Shown here: positions 42,668-53,917 of the stretch, in pieces
How the letters are laid out: every line of letters begins with the position of its first letter
Numbering within the stretch: the first letter of the stretch is position 1
From: Yponomeuta sedellus
Lineage: Eukaryota; Arthropoda; Insecta; Lepidoptera; Yponomeutidae
Reading direction: 5' to 3'
Length of the DNA stretch: 64,000 nucleotides
Assembly: GCA_934045075.1 (NCBI GenBank)
Contig: OW203736.1
Location: forward strand, 986,591-1,050,590
Translations under genes and position numbers: made by a program
The notes under the pieces: generated by a model
The model's input: the letters and a program-made list of their open reading frames with translations, nothing else
Told to the model about the DNA's origin: nothing
Database searches by the model: none

Positions 42668-42870
42668 TTTCTAAGGTTAACACGAGCACTAGACGTAATG
42701 AAAACTGTTTTTAGACGGATTTCACTGGTTTATTTTACATTTTTCCGACGTTTCGGCACTTTTTCATGTACCGTGATCTCGGAAGACTGAAAAAGTGTCG
42801 AAACGTCGGAAAATTTTAAAAATGTAATAATGAACGAGTAAAATCCGTGTAAAAACAGTTTTTATTAATA
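42668..42870. mobile_element. foldback element, relative of 28282-28505
   Basis: Shares TTTTCTAAGGTTAACACGAG and inverted arms with CCGACGTTTCGGCACTTTTT / AAAAAGTGTCGAAACGTCGG. More diverged. Confidence 0.8.
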
Positions 42871-43024
42871 ATAGTACGAAGTTTTCCTTACTTTTCGTTT
42901 TCAATTCTATACGGAAATAGCTTAGATATGTAAGCCTTTTTATGTATTTGTTTTCTGGTTTGTTCGATAGAGTTCTAATCTAATCTTATCTAATAAGTTT
43001 ACTTACTCGTATTTATGTCTATTG

Positions 43025-43235
43025 CCCAACAACGTAAAGGTAACATTACAGAAAACCCCTATTGGGTTATCAAGTCTTCAGAGTCCATGGCTCTGCCACT
43101 GGGATGCCGCTGCCGCAGGTTCGATTCCCAGTGCGGGCATGTACCAAACACTTTGTTTCCTAAGTTATGATTAATTGTTAAGTTATAGTAGCAACACCAC
43201 TCGCTAACTGCGAAGGAAAACATTGTGTGAAGGAA
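43025..43235 (+). mobile_element. SINE fragment with tRNA-like head
   Basis: GGTTCGATTCCCAGTGCGGG resembles a box B, and the downstream GTGTGAAGGAAAA resembles SINE bodies. Type unassigned. Confidence 0.4.
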
Positions 43236-43246
43236 AACTCTATCTA

Positions 43247-43390
43247 TTTGAAGGTCTCGGGTTCGATCCCCGGCCGGGTCAAACTAGGAAACGAACTTTT
43301 CTAGTACCTATGTATTTATTGTATTAAATCTATCGTCGAGTTAGCACCTGTAACACAAGTAATTTAGTTGTACTTAGTAGAGATCTGTAT
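43247..43390 (+). mobile_element. SINE fragment, relative of 50690-50885
   Basis: GGTTCGATCCCCGGCCGG, CAAACTAGGAAACGAACTTT and TATGTATTTATTGTATTAAA match the complement of the copy at 50690-50885. Confidence 0.75.
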
Positions 43391-43399
43391 AATATGTCC

Positions 43400-43520
43400 A
43401 AGAACATTTTTTTTTTTTTACGTAGCCTCTATGTTTGTGTCCCACTGCTGGGCAAAGGCCTCCCCCAATTCAGTCCAGACTTTCCTGTCATGGGCCACCT
43501 CAGGCCACTCCGGCAGATGG
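43400..43520 (-). mobile_element. LINE 3' fragment
   Basis: GTGTCCCACTGCTGGGCAAA and GGCCACCTCAGGCCACTCC are typical of lepidopteran non-LTR 3' ends. Confidence 0.5.
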
Positions 43521-44061
43521 TTATTTATTTATTTTTATTTATTTAGTTTTAGGAAAGCCACTGACATTATATAGCTTGATACTATTTAAAAATATGAAAC
43601 AGAAAGTCATTAACAGGCTTCCACTGATAGCCACAAAATATTAAAACTAGTAATTGAGAAAAACTAACGATTAAGTCACCGCAAATCGAGTGTCAGTGAC
43701 AAATAAGATAAGATAAGAATATTTTTTATTGTACACTGGAAAAAATAGTCGCCTCCTTCTTCCTATTCTTATAATTTCTTTGTAACATTTTTTCTTTGTT
43801 CTCAGCTTGATCAAACGTTCATTGAATGTAAAAGAATACATAAAATGCATGTTATGTTGGTTGAAGTAACTCGTCTAAGTTTCATATTATTGTAACCATG
43901 CTGTGTACACATGTTGTGGAGATTAGTCTGGATCTTACATGTTAATAAATAAAATAAAAAACACAAATACAAAAAAAATACAAATATATTATATAGCACA
44001 ATTGGCGGCCTTATTGCTAAAATGAAATAAATTAGCATGTAAGCATTTCAGAAGGAAATAT

Positions 44062-44375
44062 ATATAAAAAAACTACTTAGAGGCTAAAAATTCCAACCAT
44101 GCTGGGATTCGAACCCGCGACCTCTGTATATCCGTGCCAGCGCTCTTTCCAACTGAGCTAATGGGCGACTCACCGGCATCAGCGAAATTTCGAACCTCTT
44201 TACACTATTCTCTGTATTACGAACAGGCAGCTGGCTTAAGTAATTTGCATCACTTGCAGCCCCGAGTACCTGCTTTGCTTTTAGTTTTTACATCGGATTG
44301 GAATGATATCGCTGTACCCACATGATTATATTATTATTATAATATTATTCCTTAGCACGGGTTAGTGCATTAAAA
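44062..44375 (-). mobile_element. tRNA-like repeat with both inverted termini
   Basis: From CTACTTAGAGGCTAAAAATT through the tRNA-like domain and body to CCCACATGATTATA, then the outer motif TTCCTTAGCACGGGTTAGTG in + orientation. Confidence 0.85.
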
Positions 44376-44540
44376 AAATGAAATGTATATAGCTAAGATT
44401 TATACGTAAATAATGACAAGAGAGCCTACTCACTCGTTATTTGCAAATAGAGTTTTTTTATGTAGCCTAATAAACGTCCTACAGCAGGACACAGGCCTTC
44501 TCTATGAGAGAGAGAGTTTGGGCTTAATTACGTGCCTACT

Positions 44541-44918
44541 GCTCGTGGCCTAGGCGAACCGAGTGATTGGTATCAATCACTTGAGTTAAGCAAGAACAGG
44601 CGCGGCTGACCGCGCCTATCTGAATACAGGATGGGTGACCGTCCCGTGATACCGCTAGTGGCATTTTTCCGAGCGGTCCGTGCTTCGCAAGGCACGTTAA
44701 GCCGTTGTTGCCGGCTGTCATGTAATGGCAGTCGTCAAGCCATGTCAAGCGGCGGTCAAAGTTATGGGCGGCTTGATAACTTCTGACAGTAAAGCCCGCC
44801 ACAGTCTTACAATCTGCCACCGACCCGGACTTGGCCCCCGTAGTGGAGTATGGCCTAACCTTCCTGCGATGCAGGAAGATACCCGTGCCCCAGCAGTGGG
44901 GACATACAAGGGTTGATA
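44541..44918 (+). mobile_element. 5S-derived SINE, full-length reference copy
   Basis: The 5' head (about 44541-44660) matches insect 5S rRNA in order: ATCACTTGAGTTAAGCAA, then GGCGCGG, then GGATGGGTGACCG, spanning the internal promoter region. An unrelated body follows (TGCTTCGCAAGGCACGTTAA, CAAGCCATGTCAAG, CGCCACAGTCTTACAATC). The 3' tail is CAGCAGTGGGGACATACAAG then GGTTGATA. This fits the SINE3 (5S rRNA-derived) class. Confidence 0.88.
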
Positions 44919-45451
44919 AAGAACGTGTCCACTGCGAATTGGCTATTTCAACCGCAGGGGTATTTGAAAACCTCAGACACTCAGGTTTCCTCGTTATGTT
45001 TTCCTTCACGGCTTATGACGAGTCCAAAAATTATTAAAAACTTAAAACATTAAGATGGTAAGCTCTCTAATTGGCACATAAGGATTTAATCCATGCTCAG
45101 TTCCTCATCTACATACAACTGTCGTTATGGAAATGAAATCCCTTTAAAGGCTGGTCCCACGGGTAAACGTGCGGCTGGGCCCGCATACATATTTTATTCC
45201 ACTACTAACTAATTACATTACGGAGATTTTTTTAGCAAATAAGCATCATTTCACTGCGACAGAGTCGGCGCATCATCTTTTACATTTTTACGTACATTTA
45301 GGGGGTTTATAATTTTAAAAATTTATTTATATCGCGTATTTTGATAACTTACACTTTATACAAACAAAAGGAAACTTTTACTCATCCTATCATTAAAAAT
45401 ACTATGACCACACTCACACACGCACACACACACACTCACACACCCTCATAC

Positions 45452-45736
45452 ACATACATACATACATACATACATACATACATACATACATACATACATA
45501 CATACATACATACATACATACATACATACATACATACATACATACATACATACATACATACATACATACATACATACATACATACATACATACATACATA
45601 CATACATACATACATACATACATACATACATACATACATACATACATACATACATACATACATACATACATACATACATACATACATACATACATACATA
45701 CATACATACATACATACATACATACATACATACATA
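45452..45736. repeat. (CATA)n microsatellite
   Basis: About 70 CATA units, preceded by a short CA-rich run. No LINE end is adjacent on either side. Confidence 0.97.
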
Positions 45737-45775
45737 ATAGCTAAAGCAGTCTCTTCCATAAGAAACAAAAATTAA

Positions 45776-46215
45776 ATGTAAAGGTTTTATTCAAAGTAGC
45801 GCAGAAACTGCGGCTTAATGAACGTTACAATAAATTCAAACTAAGTAGGTAGGTGACCATTTCAAAATCTAGATCATTTTGTAGAAAAAATGGACAAAAC
45901 TTCAAACTGAGTCCTTTCAAAGTCCTTAATTGACAAAGTGTAAATAATTATTCTAAGATTTCACAGATATAGTTATATTAAACGGACCCGAGACGACGGC
46001 AACTGTAACGCTGCCGAAACGTCGGGAAATAAGGTAATTACGTTTTACCAAATAAATAATCGCTACTAGACGCGTTTAATATATAACTATGTATGAGTAT
46101 CGCGAATCGTTAAGAAATACTATTTCACAGATAGTTACAATTTTAAAAACATATTCTAAAAAATAAAAAAAAATCAAATTGTTCTTTGCACGGGTTAGTG
46201 CATTAAAAATAATGT
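45776..46215. repeat. interspersed repeats without genes
   Basis: 45776-45930 pairs with 16285-16435. 45985-46110 pairs with 27115-27225 (GGTAATTACGTTTTACC). 46184-46214 is a terminal fragment (CACGGGTTAGTGCATTAAAA) of the tRNA-like family. Confidence 0.6.
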
Positions 46216-47117
46216 AAAGATAAGATAAGAATATTCTTTATTGTACACTGGAAAAACAGCAATTGCAAATATACATAGTACAATTGGCGGCCTTATTGCT
46301 AAAAGCAATGATAGTTACAATGTAAAAGTTTTTTAGTCTACTCACATATAAGTAGAATCAGTAGCTCTTAAGATATAGGTTTATTTTATGTGTACATTTC
46401 CAAACTAATTACTTGTAAAACGTTTACATATTTATGCACTTTTACAAGTAAAATAAACAACTTTTCAATTAAAAAAATATTTTATAACATATTTGCTCGT
46501 AAAGTGGTTGTAATTACACCAATTTCAATATCGTAATGTATCTCATTACGTACTTGTGCGATAATGTAATGTAAAAGGCACGTGTTTTTTTTTAATAAAG
46601 TTTTTAGATACTACGTCTAAAAATGAACGATACTTTAAAAAATCTTAGCAAAGAGGTTTTATGTCAAGAAAGTGGTCAATATTTTATGAATAAAATTAAC
46701 TTCACAAAAATATTAATTTACTTTATTAGTAATACTGGCTGTTTTTGTACCTTTGCCTAAAAAAAAAAAGTTGATGCGCGCGCATCGCTTATTTGTGGAC
46801 AAGTAAAAATAAATCCGCTCGCTTTTTCTTTTCGATGTATTGTTTTTATTTGAAAATGTCGTCAAGTAGTGATGATAACAAACTCAGAGTTTTATTAATT
46901 TCTTCGTAAATATGTTATAAAACGTCGTATGACATACGTGCGCTTTGAAAATTACAGCCTCTGCTTCCTTATAGCCCTCGCCGATAGCTCGGGCTAGTAA
47001 TATCGCCTTTGCTGTAATTTTCAACTTACCGCACTTATATCATAATAATGTACTATTATAATATTCATAATAACTTCCACGCCGCACTAGTTTACTCCCA
47101 CACTAGGATACTCTCTT
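46216..47117. other. no gene recognised
   Basis: Very AT-rich. I see no exon. Confidence 0.4.
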
Positions 47118-47220
47118 TTAAAAACTTATTTAGAAGCTGAAAATTCTACCCATGCCGGGACTCAAACCCGCGACATCTTTACACAATTGTCCTTAGCACG
47201 GGTTAGTGCATTAAAAAGAA
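47118..47220 (-). mobile_element. short tRNA-like repeat fragment
   Basis: Partial tRNA-like domain (GGGACTCAAACCC) joined to the outer motif TCCTTAGCACGGGTTAGTGC. The body is deleted. Confidence 0.75.
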
Positions 47221-47341
47221 TATAGGATACTCTCTACTATGGTAACCAGACATGTTTGTCATGTACTCGTACATCACAAACATGGAAATACGGCGAGACT
47301 GAGGCAAACTTTGCGCCAAAATAATTACTATAACGATACTC

Positions 47342-47704
47342 GTATCAACCCTTCTATGTCCCCACTGCTTGGGCACGGGTCTCTTCCTGCATCGCGGGAA
47401 GGTTAGGCCACACTCCACCACGGGGGCCAAGTCCGGGTTGGTGGAGGATTGTAAGGCAATGGCGGGCCTTACTGTCAGCAGATATCAAGCCGCCCATAAG
47501 GCCTCTGACATAGCTTAACGACTGCCATTACATGACAGCCAGCATCAACGGCTTAACGTGCCTTGCGAAGGCGCAGAAGCGCTCGGAAAAATGCCACTAG
47601 CAGTAGTCACGGGACGGTCACGCATCCTGCACCTGACCGCGCCTGTTGTTGCTTAACTCAAGCGATTGATTCCAATCACTCACTTCGACTAGGCCACGAG
47701 TGCT
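47342..47704 (-). mobile_element. 5S-derived SINE
   Basis: Near full length. The - strand head includes GAGTTAAGCAACAACAGGCG and CGGTCAGGTGCAGGATG. Confidence 0.85.
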
Positions 47705-47709
47705 TCTTT

Positions 47710-49172
47710 ACACAGTACCATACGTTTATTTTACTATTAACGATTTCTGCAGTGATTGCTGAAAATTGGAGAATAACAACAAAATACCAGCGGTGAAATA
47801 ACCGCTCACACACAACCACTAAGTACGCAAGTCCTTTGAGGAGTAATAAGGAAAAGTTGTTTGTTATTCAAACCTTGTTCCTAAGCAAATACATATTCTT
47901 TAATTGGGAGCGAGCCCCACTCCAATCCTCGGAGGTTTTTGTGAGCTCAAGTTATGAGTAAGCATTTAGTACTTACAAGCAATTAGGCTTTTTAAAAGTT
48001 TTCAAAAAGGTACCATAAATACTGTCTGAGCAAGAGTCTATTTAAATGTGTTTGAACACACGCCGTAATGTTATAAGAAAACCCATGTATTAAGGGTTTT
48101 GATCAATTTATAGCAACAAAATAATTTTCCTAGTTTGGCGAATATCAGGTCAGTGCGATCAACTAAACCATTATTATTATAGAACATTAAAATAGTTGAA
48201 AACTAGGTAGCTCAAGCTTGTTGAAGAGAACTTGGTAGAACTCGTTTCTAATTTAAACTGACTGAAATTCTTGTATTGTAACGTGCCTTGCGAAACACGG
48301 ACGGTATAAGTAGCTACTTATACTGAATTACCTATATTTATAAATATTTCTGAGCACCAGTTCTAGTAGCCAATAAAATAGTTTTATTGGTGAAATTGTT
48401 ACGTTAGGTTAAGTCAAAACCTTCGAATTGAATTCAAAGTACAGGGTGGATTTTTTGAGTCCGGTCAGAAAAGGCAGGTACTTTAACCGTTACAGTAACA
48501 GGAAAAAGTTTCTAGGAGACCATCACCAACTTTTTAAGATATTATGAACTGCATTCACAGATTTTGGAGATAATGTACAGTCAGCGAAAAAAATTATAAA
48601 TACAAAAAAAAACCAATCAATCCCATTTCGTGTGGGGATCAAAAGACTCTTTGGGACCATTTAAGGTTTGAGTACTAGAAATTACAGAAATCGCAAAAAC
48701 TTTTTTCCTACATTTCAGTAAGCGAGTCAAACTTCTACATTGGCCAAACTTTTATAAAAAAAAATTAAAGAAAATAGAAAGTATTTTTTAATTTTTAAAT
48801 TTCGAATTCGGTTCGAATATCTTCACCTAATTCTTTAGTTTGCATTGAGAAAACTCTGGATTGTCAGTTGCAATTATAAACTTCTTGCAAAAATGACTTC
48901 AAATCAGGAATTTGGTCTCCAAAATCTATGAATTCAGTTGATAATATCTTAAAAAGTTGGTGATGGTTTCCTAGAAACGTTTTCCTGTTACTGTAACGAT
49001 AAAAGTACCTTATGCCAATCCAGGTACCTTAATCCTTATAGTTACAGGAAAACGTTACTGACCCGTATCAAAAAATTACCCTATACAGGGTGAATTTTTA
49101 ACACACTTGAACACACTGAAACGAATAGTCGAGTTCATGTAATAAGTAGTTGGTAAGTTAAAATTGACTCCA
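47710..49172. other. no gene; short inverted segments
   Basis: 48430-48560 (CCGTTACAGTAACAGGAAAA, ACCATCACCAACTTTTTAAG) is roughly repeated in inverted order at 48930-49050, so this 600-bp stretch may be one foldback element. No coding signal. Confidence 0.45.
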
Positions 49173-49175
49173 TCA

Positions 49176-49538
49176 TCATCAACCCATTATGTCCCCAACG
49201 AAAGGCACGGGTCTCTTCCCTTAGGAAAGTATAGATAGACCATACTCAACCAGGGGGGCCAAGTCCGGATGGGTAGAGACTTGCAAGACTAGTAGCTGGT
49301 CTTACTGATAGAAGTTCATAAGCCGCCCTGAGGCCTCTGTCTTGGCTCAACGACTTGGCCATCTATCGACGGCAGCCGGCACCAATTGCTTAACGTGCCT
49401 TGCGAAGCACGAATCCGCTCGAAAAAATGCCACTAGCGTTAGTCATAGACGGTCACCCATTCATGTTCTGAACGCGCCCTATGTTGCTTAACCTTTGTGA
49501 TCGTATAAGATCACTCAGGCAACTGGGGCTACGAGCGA
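49176..49538 (-). mobile_element. 5S-derived SINE, diverged subfamily
   Basis: Starts ATCATCAACCCATTATGTCC instead of the usual GATATCAACCC. Several substitutions are shared with the copy at 52087. Confidence 0.75.
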
Positions 49539-49549
49539 TTAACTCCAAG

Positions 49550-49870
49550 TCTAACTAGGGTTACCTACAACGACTGGATGAGGATGGCCTACAAGAGAAG
49601 GAAGTGGCATGCCGTAGAGGAGTCCTATATCTAGCAGTGGACAAATACAGAGTGATCGATTGATGGAGACATGAATGGATGCTCAATGCATAACAATCCT
49701 CTCTGCTATCCACAAGAGTAACACGAATGCCGGTCTCAGGGCCCCACTTCGCAGAATCTGTGAAACCTACAACAAGCGCCTGGCCTCGGTTGACTTATGC
49801 AATAACTCGTTGTCTCAATTTAAGGTAAGGGTTTATAATTTGTTATATTCTGATTGCGTGTCTAGCTAAA
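49550..49870 (+). pseudogene. probable LINE fragments
   Basis: 49640 has CTAGCAGTGGACAAATACAG, a LINE-tail pattern. 49675-49869 encodes a 64-residue frame ending SLSQFKVRVYNLLYSDCVSS, similar in style to non-LTR C-termini. Confidence 0.35.
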
Positions 49871-50689
49871 TAACCATGTAATTTGTTCATCTCTAGTTCT
49901 ATTTGACAAATTCTTTTTTTTTGCATGTTAGACTATAGTATACGCCTCCCGCTTTTACACTACCTGTCTTAACTATAAGTGAGAAATGTTTCATAGGACA
50001 GATAAGTCCATAACCAATATTGTAAAACATTATACACATTCATTATCTTTGCCTGTATTTTCTCCAATTAATAAATTAAGTAATAGTACATTACACAACT
50101 GGGGTGGTAATACAAAGAAAGGCCGAGATCGCAGAAGTTTGCGGCCCGAGCTGCAAGCGAGGGACGTAAATATGCGTTCGAGAGCTTTCTTTATTACCTC
50201 CCGTGTTGTGTACATCTTTTTATGTCTACACTTGGCCAGAAAGCGGCTTTGCTTTGCCGCGACTTGGCCGCACGCTGCGCGTACGGAAAAAGCCACTTTA
50301 TTGCCAGGTGTGGCATAAATTAAATTAAATTGGAAACCATACCCCGTCCCTGTTTCGTCCCCATTAACCTTATTAAGAAAGCCTACGCTGGCGCATTCAG
50401 TAAGGTACAATACATTAAGGACGCCACTCTTCTGTATGGACAACTGCATGGGGCCTATGGTTTCATGACAAATTAAGGTTTACTATGAACAATTGATGTA
50501 CATTTCATAGCCAAATAACTCATGTACTAATCGGCCTCAATGTAGATCGCCTCGATATAATAAACTATGAATTGCAGTTTTATGAAATTTCATGTGTGAC
50601 TGCAACGCCGAAGCACTGCTACCGGTCTGACCGACAGCCTATTAAATAAATAAATATTCATGGACATATTACACAGATCTCGTTAGCCC
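49871..50689. other. no supported gene
   Basis: Overlapping open frames on both strands (49986-50318, 50030-50449) lack domains, good starts or splice sites. A GC-richer patch lies at 50140-50300. Confidence 0.4.
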
Positions 50690-50885
50690 TATACTAAGTA
50701 CAACTAAATGACTTCTGTTATAGGTGTTAACTCGACTATAGATTAAATACAATAAATACATAGATAACATCCAAGACCCGAGACAAACTAGAAAAGTTCG
50801 TTTCCTAGTTTGATCCGGCCGGGGATCGAGGCCGAGACCTTCGGTTTTACAGTCAGCGTGCCAAACCGCTGCGCCACCGAGGCCG
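50690..50885 (-). mobile_element. tRNA-headed SINE, second family
   Basis: The - strand head is GGTGGCGCAGCGGTTTGGC with box-B-like TCGATCCCCGGCC. The body contains GGGTCTTGGATGTTATC. Confidence 0.8.
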
Positions 50886-50954
50886 TCATTAGGGTTGTCT
50901 AGGCAGCTTCAGAGACTTGGGGAATGAAACGCGCTTCCAGTTGACCAGAGGCGA

Positions 50955-50960
50955 TTTATT
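50955..50960 (-). terminator. polyadenylation signal of the - strand secreted-protein gene
   Basis: AATAAA on the - strand only 5 nt after the stop codon at 50966, implying a very short 3' UTR. Confidence 0.55.
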
Positions 50961-50965
50961 CAGGG

Positions 50966-51101
50966 TCACTGCTTCTCCGCATCATCAAGCGAGCTCCTCC
51001 GGTCCTCGGGGCCCCGCGTGAAGTCCTTAGGGGAGTCATCGTCGTCCTTAAACGGCTCGTCGTCGCTGAAGCGGCGGTTGGCACGATGTTTGTTGTCGCT
51101 G
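50966..51101 (-). CDS. last coding exon of unrecognised secreted-protein gene
   Basis: Preceded by acceptor GTCCCTAG, with one base completing a codon, then 44 codons and TGA. The peptide is strongly acidic and hydrophilic (RRFSDDEPFKDDDDSPKDF, ending DDAEKQ). Its entry phase fits exactly the exit phase of the exon at 60140-60299, and both are on the - strand. The low-complexity tail would be flexible. No family recognised. Confidence 0.65.
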
Positions 51102-51217
51102 CTAGGGACAAACATTGGATGTAAATGCAGCGTGAAAGATTAGGTCCTACGAAATTTGCTTGTAAGTCCCAGTAAGCGCCTTTCGGGGTTCTATTATGTA
51201 AGTATCCACTGATTTTA

Positions 51218-51408
51218 AAAAACTATTTAGAGGCTAAAAATTTCACCCATACCGGGATTCGAACCCGCGACCTCTGGCTATCCGTGCCAGCGCTCTTTCC
51301 AACTGAGCTAATGGGCGACTCACCGGCATCAGTGAAATTTCGAACCTCTTTATAATATTCTCTGTACTACGTACATTGTCCTTAGCACGGGTTAGTGCAT
51401 TAAAAAAG
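51218..51408 (-). mobile_element. tRNA-like repeat, shortened
   Basis: tRNA-like domain and part of the body to CTGTACTACGTAC, then the + oriented outer motif TCCTTAGCACGGGTTAGTGC. Confidence 0.8.
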
Positions 51409-51409
51409 A

Positions 51410-52075
51410 ATATTAAGTATCCACTGAGTTTGTAACGGTGCAAATCTCTTCACACCATTTTTATTTCTTTTTCTATCTATCATTTTCAAATATTTAAATT
51501 ACGTCACACATTCTTCGATTTCCCTCATTTTTCATCACTACTACTTTACCCTTTGACCAGATCTGGCTATTTTACCTGTTTCTCCGTTTTTTTATCCAGT
51601 TTTTTTTGTTTTAAAATTACTGCAAATATCTACAAATAAAACAACACCTGAAGTCGTTCCAGTTTTTACTATTATTTATAAAAGTTATACAACGTTCCAA
51701 GTTGAGTAACGTTGATTTTTACTTTTTTAAGCTGTTAAGTGCATAGGTACTTACATATTTTGACACTTTGGGGTCTTCTAGATGCTCAACTCCATAGAAT
51801 CCAATAGAATGTTAGATACGTAATCCCGAAGGGGGGTTATGGGCAGTTCGTTAAGATGACGCCGTCGACTTTCGTTACGGTTTACAGTACCTACTTCTTT
51901 CATGGTTTAAAGTAGAAAAGTAAATGCTTAAGGCATTAAGACCGTCGCATTGTACGTTTATTTAAGTACAATACAAGTGTTAATAAATAAATAAATTAAA
52001 CAAAGAAGTCTGTCTTGTCTGCAAGTGATCACTTTTAGTGATAATAATGCCGCCGTCTGTTCTTTTAGGTTAAGA
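51410..52075. other. no gene recognised
   Basis: AT-rich. 51925-51945 contains AATGCTTAAGGCATTAAG, also seen at 15670, a common short palindromic repeat. Confidence 0.4.
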
Positions 52076-52442
52076 AATATCTGTGTCATCATCAACCTAT
52101 TATGACCCCACCGAGGGGCACGGGTCTCTTCCCTGATGATTGTATAGATCATACTCCACCACGGGGGCCAAGTCCAGATCGGTGGAGGCTTGCAAGTGGC
52201 TGGTCTGACTGTCGGAAGTTTTCAAGCCGCCCTAAGGTGGTTTAACGACTGCCATCTATCAACGACAGCTGGAACCAACTGCTTAACGTGCCTTGCAAAG
52301 CACGGAATCGCTCGGAAAAATGCCACTCGCGTTAGTCATAGATGGTTTACTCATCCATGCACTGAACGCACCCTGTATTGCTTAACCTTCGTCATCGTTT
52401 AAGATCACTCAGGCAGCCGGGACTACGAGCGAATATCTGTGT
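52076..52442 (-). mobile_element. 5S-derived SINE with 11-bp target duplication
   Basis: The insert 52087-52431 is flanked by AATATCTGTGT (52076-52086 and 52432-52442). Same diverged subfamily as 49176. Confidence 0.88.
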
Positions 52443-52451
52443 AATTTCCTT

Positions 52452-53690
52452 TTTACCCGACTGCAGCGAAGCCCAAAAGGAGGGTAATGTGTTTAGTGCG
52501 TATGTATGTATGTATGTAAGTATGTCCGATTCTATGTTCCCTCATAACTCCTTAACCAATGGTCAGATTTTGTTAAACAAGGTGTCATTCGATTCGGCAT
52601 CCTTGCGCGGGTGTCATAGGCTATATAAAATCATAATTATGCGATCAGAACCGTGACGAAAAATAAAATTCGTTAAGAAGCTTCGTTAAAGTACAGCTAG
52701 GAGCCACTAGATGGCGCTGTTATATTTAGTTTATTGAATTCGAATACTAATTTTGTTGAACTACCCCTAACAGGTGTGAAATATTTAAAACAGAATTTTG
52801 CGGATGACGTAGGTTACATTAAATCAGCATTAATAGAGAACCAACGGAACAAAAAATAACATTTACTTCTAAGCAATTAAAGTACCACTTTTAGCCACTT
52901 GATGGCGCTGCTATATTTTATTTATTCTAATACATGTGCATACATAATTTCGGCTTTGGTCTACATGTAAACAAACCATTTATAGAATCGGTACAAATGC
53001 GGAAAGAAATAATTCCTATAAAGTGGTTTCTTCCTTCTAGATCATTCATTTAATTAAAAAATATAATTTTGTTTAACTACGCCTAACACGTGCAAAGTAT
53101 TTAAAAGAGAATTTTGCGGGTGTCGTTGAACAAACGCAACACAAATAATATTCACTTCTAAGTAATGTAAAGTACTGTAGCATTAGTTCCTCTACCCAAC
53201 CACAGAAGGCGCTGTTTGTGTTCTAAATTGCGGTATGGTTTTGTCCGAAGGTCCTACATAATATTAAACAAAATTGGATAGTATTTGAGCGCTTGCGAAT
53301 CACTTCACCAATACTGACTGACCAGTGACCACTAATAATTGGCACGACTATTGTCGTAGGTAATATACCTCGTTTTGCGCTGTGGTGAGAGTAGTACAGT
53401 TACTAATCCGTAATCCTTGGTAAGTTTCATATTGCTTCAATAAAAAATAGATCCCTAAGTACGTGCTGTCGTGCTGAAACAACGTTTCTCTTCTTGTCTG
53501 CTGAAACCCTGTCCTACAGTACCACTTTTAGCCACTTAATGGCGCTGGCATATATTTATTCTAGTACATGTATAAATTTACATAATATCAGCTTTGCTCT
53601 ACATGTAAACAAACCGTCTATAGAAACGGTATAAGTGCTGAAAGAAATAATGCCTATAAAGTGTTTATTTCTTTCTACGCCATTCGTTTA
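52452..53690. repeat. interspersed repeat block with three related units
   Basis: It starts ACCCGACTGCAGCGAAGCCC, as does a fragment at 33297 (ACCCGACTGCGCCAGAAGC). Within it, units near 52690, 52880 and 53520 share GCCACTTGATGGCGCTG-type starts, and the last two share CTACATGTAAACAAACC and GAAAGAAATAAT.CCTATAAAG. No coding capacity. Type unknown. Confidence 0.6.
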
Positions 53691-53917
53691 TCTCATTAAT
53701 TTAAGAAATATCAACCTCATAGGGGGTAATAATAATAATAATACATTACTGCAGAGGCCGAGAAGTAAGAGATTACTGGACGAGTTTGGGATAGACGGCC
53801 GAGTCGTAGACGAAGCCGTCTAGAACGAGTCCTGCAATCCCTGTTCCGGCCGAGGATTGTATAATGCTTTTCTCAAACAATGCGAGGAAATATTAATATT
53901 AAAATAATTACTAGGTA

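Noticed and set aside
44541..44660. Functional 5S rRNA gene
   Set aside because: Only part of the 5S sequence is present, diverged and fused to a SINE body, and it occurs in many dispersed copies.
44536..45037. Frames of 60-157 residues over 44536-45037 and similar ones at 60419, 61868 and 19880
   Set aside because: All fall within the 5S-derived SINE and recur in its copies.
45452..45736. CRISPR-like array
   Set aside because: A pure 4-bp microsatellite with no spacers.
50030..50449. 139-residue - strand frame and its 110-residue + strand counterpart
   Set aside because: No domain, splice site or start context; the two overlap antisense and look like chance frames.
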